DNA of 64,000 bases from Nocardia cyriacigeorgica (GTDB lineage Bacteria > Actinomycetota > Actinomycetes > Mycobacteriales > Mycobacteriaceae): contig NZ_JAAGVC010000007.1 of assembly GCF_010858045.1 (NCBI RefSeq), positions 62,001 through 126,000 on the forward strand. Reading direction: 5' to 3'. Below the pieces are notes generated by a model. That model did not search any database. It was given only the letters and a program-made list of their open reading frames with translations, and was not told the origin of the DNA. The position numbers and the translations under genes were made by a program. Positions 63,506 to 64,000 of the stretch are shown here, in pieces; the stretch's first letter is position 1; each line of letters begins with the position of its first letter.

Positions 63506-63886
63506 ATGCGAATCGGGGAATTATCCGAGCGCACCGGCACTTCACGCCGCTTGCTGCGCTACTACGAGGATCAGGGCCTGATCACCGCCGACCGCGAGAC
63601 CAACGGTTACCGCACCTACGACGAGGAATACGTCGACCGGGTACTCCAGATCCGCGGTTTGCTGGAAGCCGGTCTCCCCATCCGAATCATCAAACTGATC
63701 CTGCCCTGCCTCACACGCCCCGAGACCATTCACTTCTACAACCCCACCCCCGAGATGCTCGCCATCTTGGAACAGCAACGCGACGCTATGACCCAGCGCA
63801 TCGAATGCCTGCAGCGCAACCGCGACGCCGTCACGGACTACCTAGCCGAGGTGCAGAGCCGCCAACCGCAACCGACGGGGACCTGA
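63506..63886 (+). CDS. MerR family transcriptional regulator
   Basis: A 126-residue MerR: RIGELSERTGTSRRLLRYYEDQGLITADRETNGYRTYDEEYVDRVLQIRGLLEAGLPIRIIKLIL, with a short C-terminal coiled coil (LEQQRDAMTQRIECLQRNRDAV). No ligand domain is present. ATG 63506 is the family-typical start; ATG 63485 is in frame. It is divergent from the SDR gene. Confidence 0.9.
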   Translation: MRIGELSERTGTSRRLLRYYEDQGLITADRETNGYRTYDEEYVDRVLQIRGLLEAGLPIRIIKLILPCLTRPETIHFYNPTPEMLAILEQQRDAMTQRIECLQRNRDAVTDYLAEVQSRQPQPTGT

Positions 63887-64000
63887 GCATCCCCAGCACG
63901 GGAAACACTGCCCGGCCTACCGAAATAGCCAAACGCCAGGTGCGGCAGTTGCCGGTGTCGGACTTGGCAATCAGTTCTCCACCGACCATCGCCTTTTCGA
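63887..64000. other. Right edge, no gene seen
   Basis: The last 114 bp hold no supported gene or repeat. Confidence 0.35.

Overview
The window is high-GC actinobacterial chromosome with very strong G/C third-position codon use. It is most likely from Nocardia or a close mycolic-acid relative. The case rests on two secreted antigen-85-type mycolyltransferases, a CYP125-type steroid P450 behind a canonical KstR box, F420/flavin LLM and PPOX oxidoreductases, a class A beta-lactamase lipoprotein, and many promoters that place the start codon at or next to the transcript start. No insertion sequence, prophage, CRISPR array or ribosomal operon is visible. The only RNA gene found is a tRNA-Pro(GGG) near position 61.1 kb.

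Layout. 0-8.4 kb: a Tat-exported deacetylase, a MarR/cupin pair, an NmrA-like/AraC pair, the first mycolyltransferase, an HxlR regulator facing an alanine-type aminotransferase across two operators, and a second NmrA-like protein. 8.7-14.2 kb: a Clp ATPase, an MscS channel and a PhoD phosphatase. 14.4-18 kb: a beta-lactamase divergent from a LysR gene, which is coupled to a second, cytosolic serine hydrolase. 18-26.7 kb: CYP125, a nitronate monooxygenase, a NUDIX protein, a MarR/membrane-protein unit, an SRPBCC protein, a FAD-Rieske oxidoreductase, the second mycolyltransferase and a pirin. 26.7-33.4 kb: an AurF-like diiron enzyme with its TetR, a DapA-family lyase divergent from a LysR, an ECF42-type sigma factor with DGPF and DUF1059 partners, and a cyclase-family hydrolase. 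33.9-40.5 kb: a lipoprotein, a single-chain acyl-CoA carboxylase, a VOC/MerR unit and membrane proteins.

40.5-50.4 kb: a lysR relic, a coupled pair of tiny genes, an SDR, an LLM oxidoreductase, a secreted esterase, a short Rho paralogue with a long leader, a lipoprotein, a HEAT-repeat gene coupled to a MerR-HEAT fusion, an HSL-type hydrolase and a YjbR protein. 50.8-64 kb: a stand-alone LigD-type primase-polymerase, a PAP2 membrane protein, a TetR/MFS/bicupin unit, a tetR relic, a PPOX/TetR unit, an LLM oxidoreductase, a 31-residue peptide gene, a MarR/VOC pair, the tRNA, a DUF5984 protein and an SDR divergent from a MerR.

The recurring theme is a small regulator beside its own target, often with a palindromic operator that can be read directly. 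The best-supported circuits are: HxlR with twin sites 21 bp apart; MarR with TTCAGAC sites; TetR with GTGACA-N3-TGTCAC sites; MerR with 19-bp-spacer promoters (two clear, one weaker); an ECF42 promoter with TGTCGA-N18-CGAC; and KstR. Three gene relics lie in the gaps (deacetylase at 2.2 kb, lysR at 40.6-41.0 kb, tetR at 56.6-56.8 kb). The most unusual coding features are the short Rho paralogue, the HEAT/MerR-HEAT pair, the Clp ATPase that appears to lack a ClpP-docking loop, the class-A-like serine hydrolase without the ExxLN motif, and an SDR whose catalytic Tyr is replaced by Gln. No single locus is clearly a new defence or biosynthetic system.
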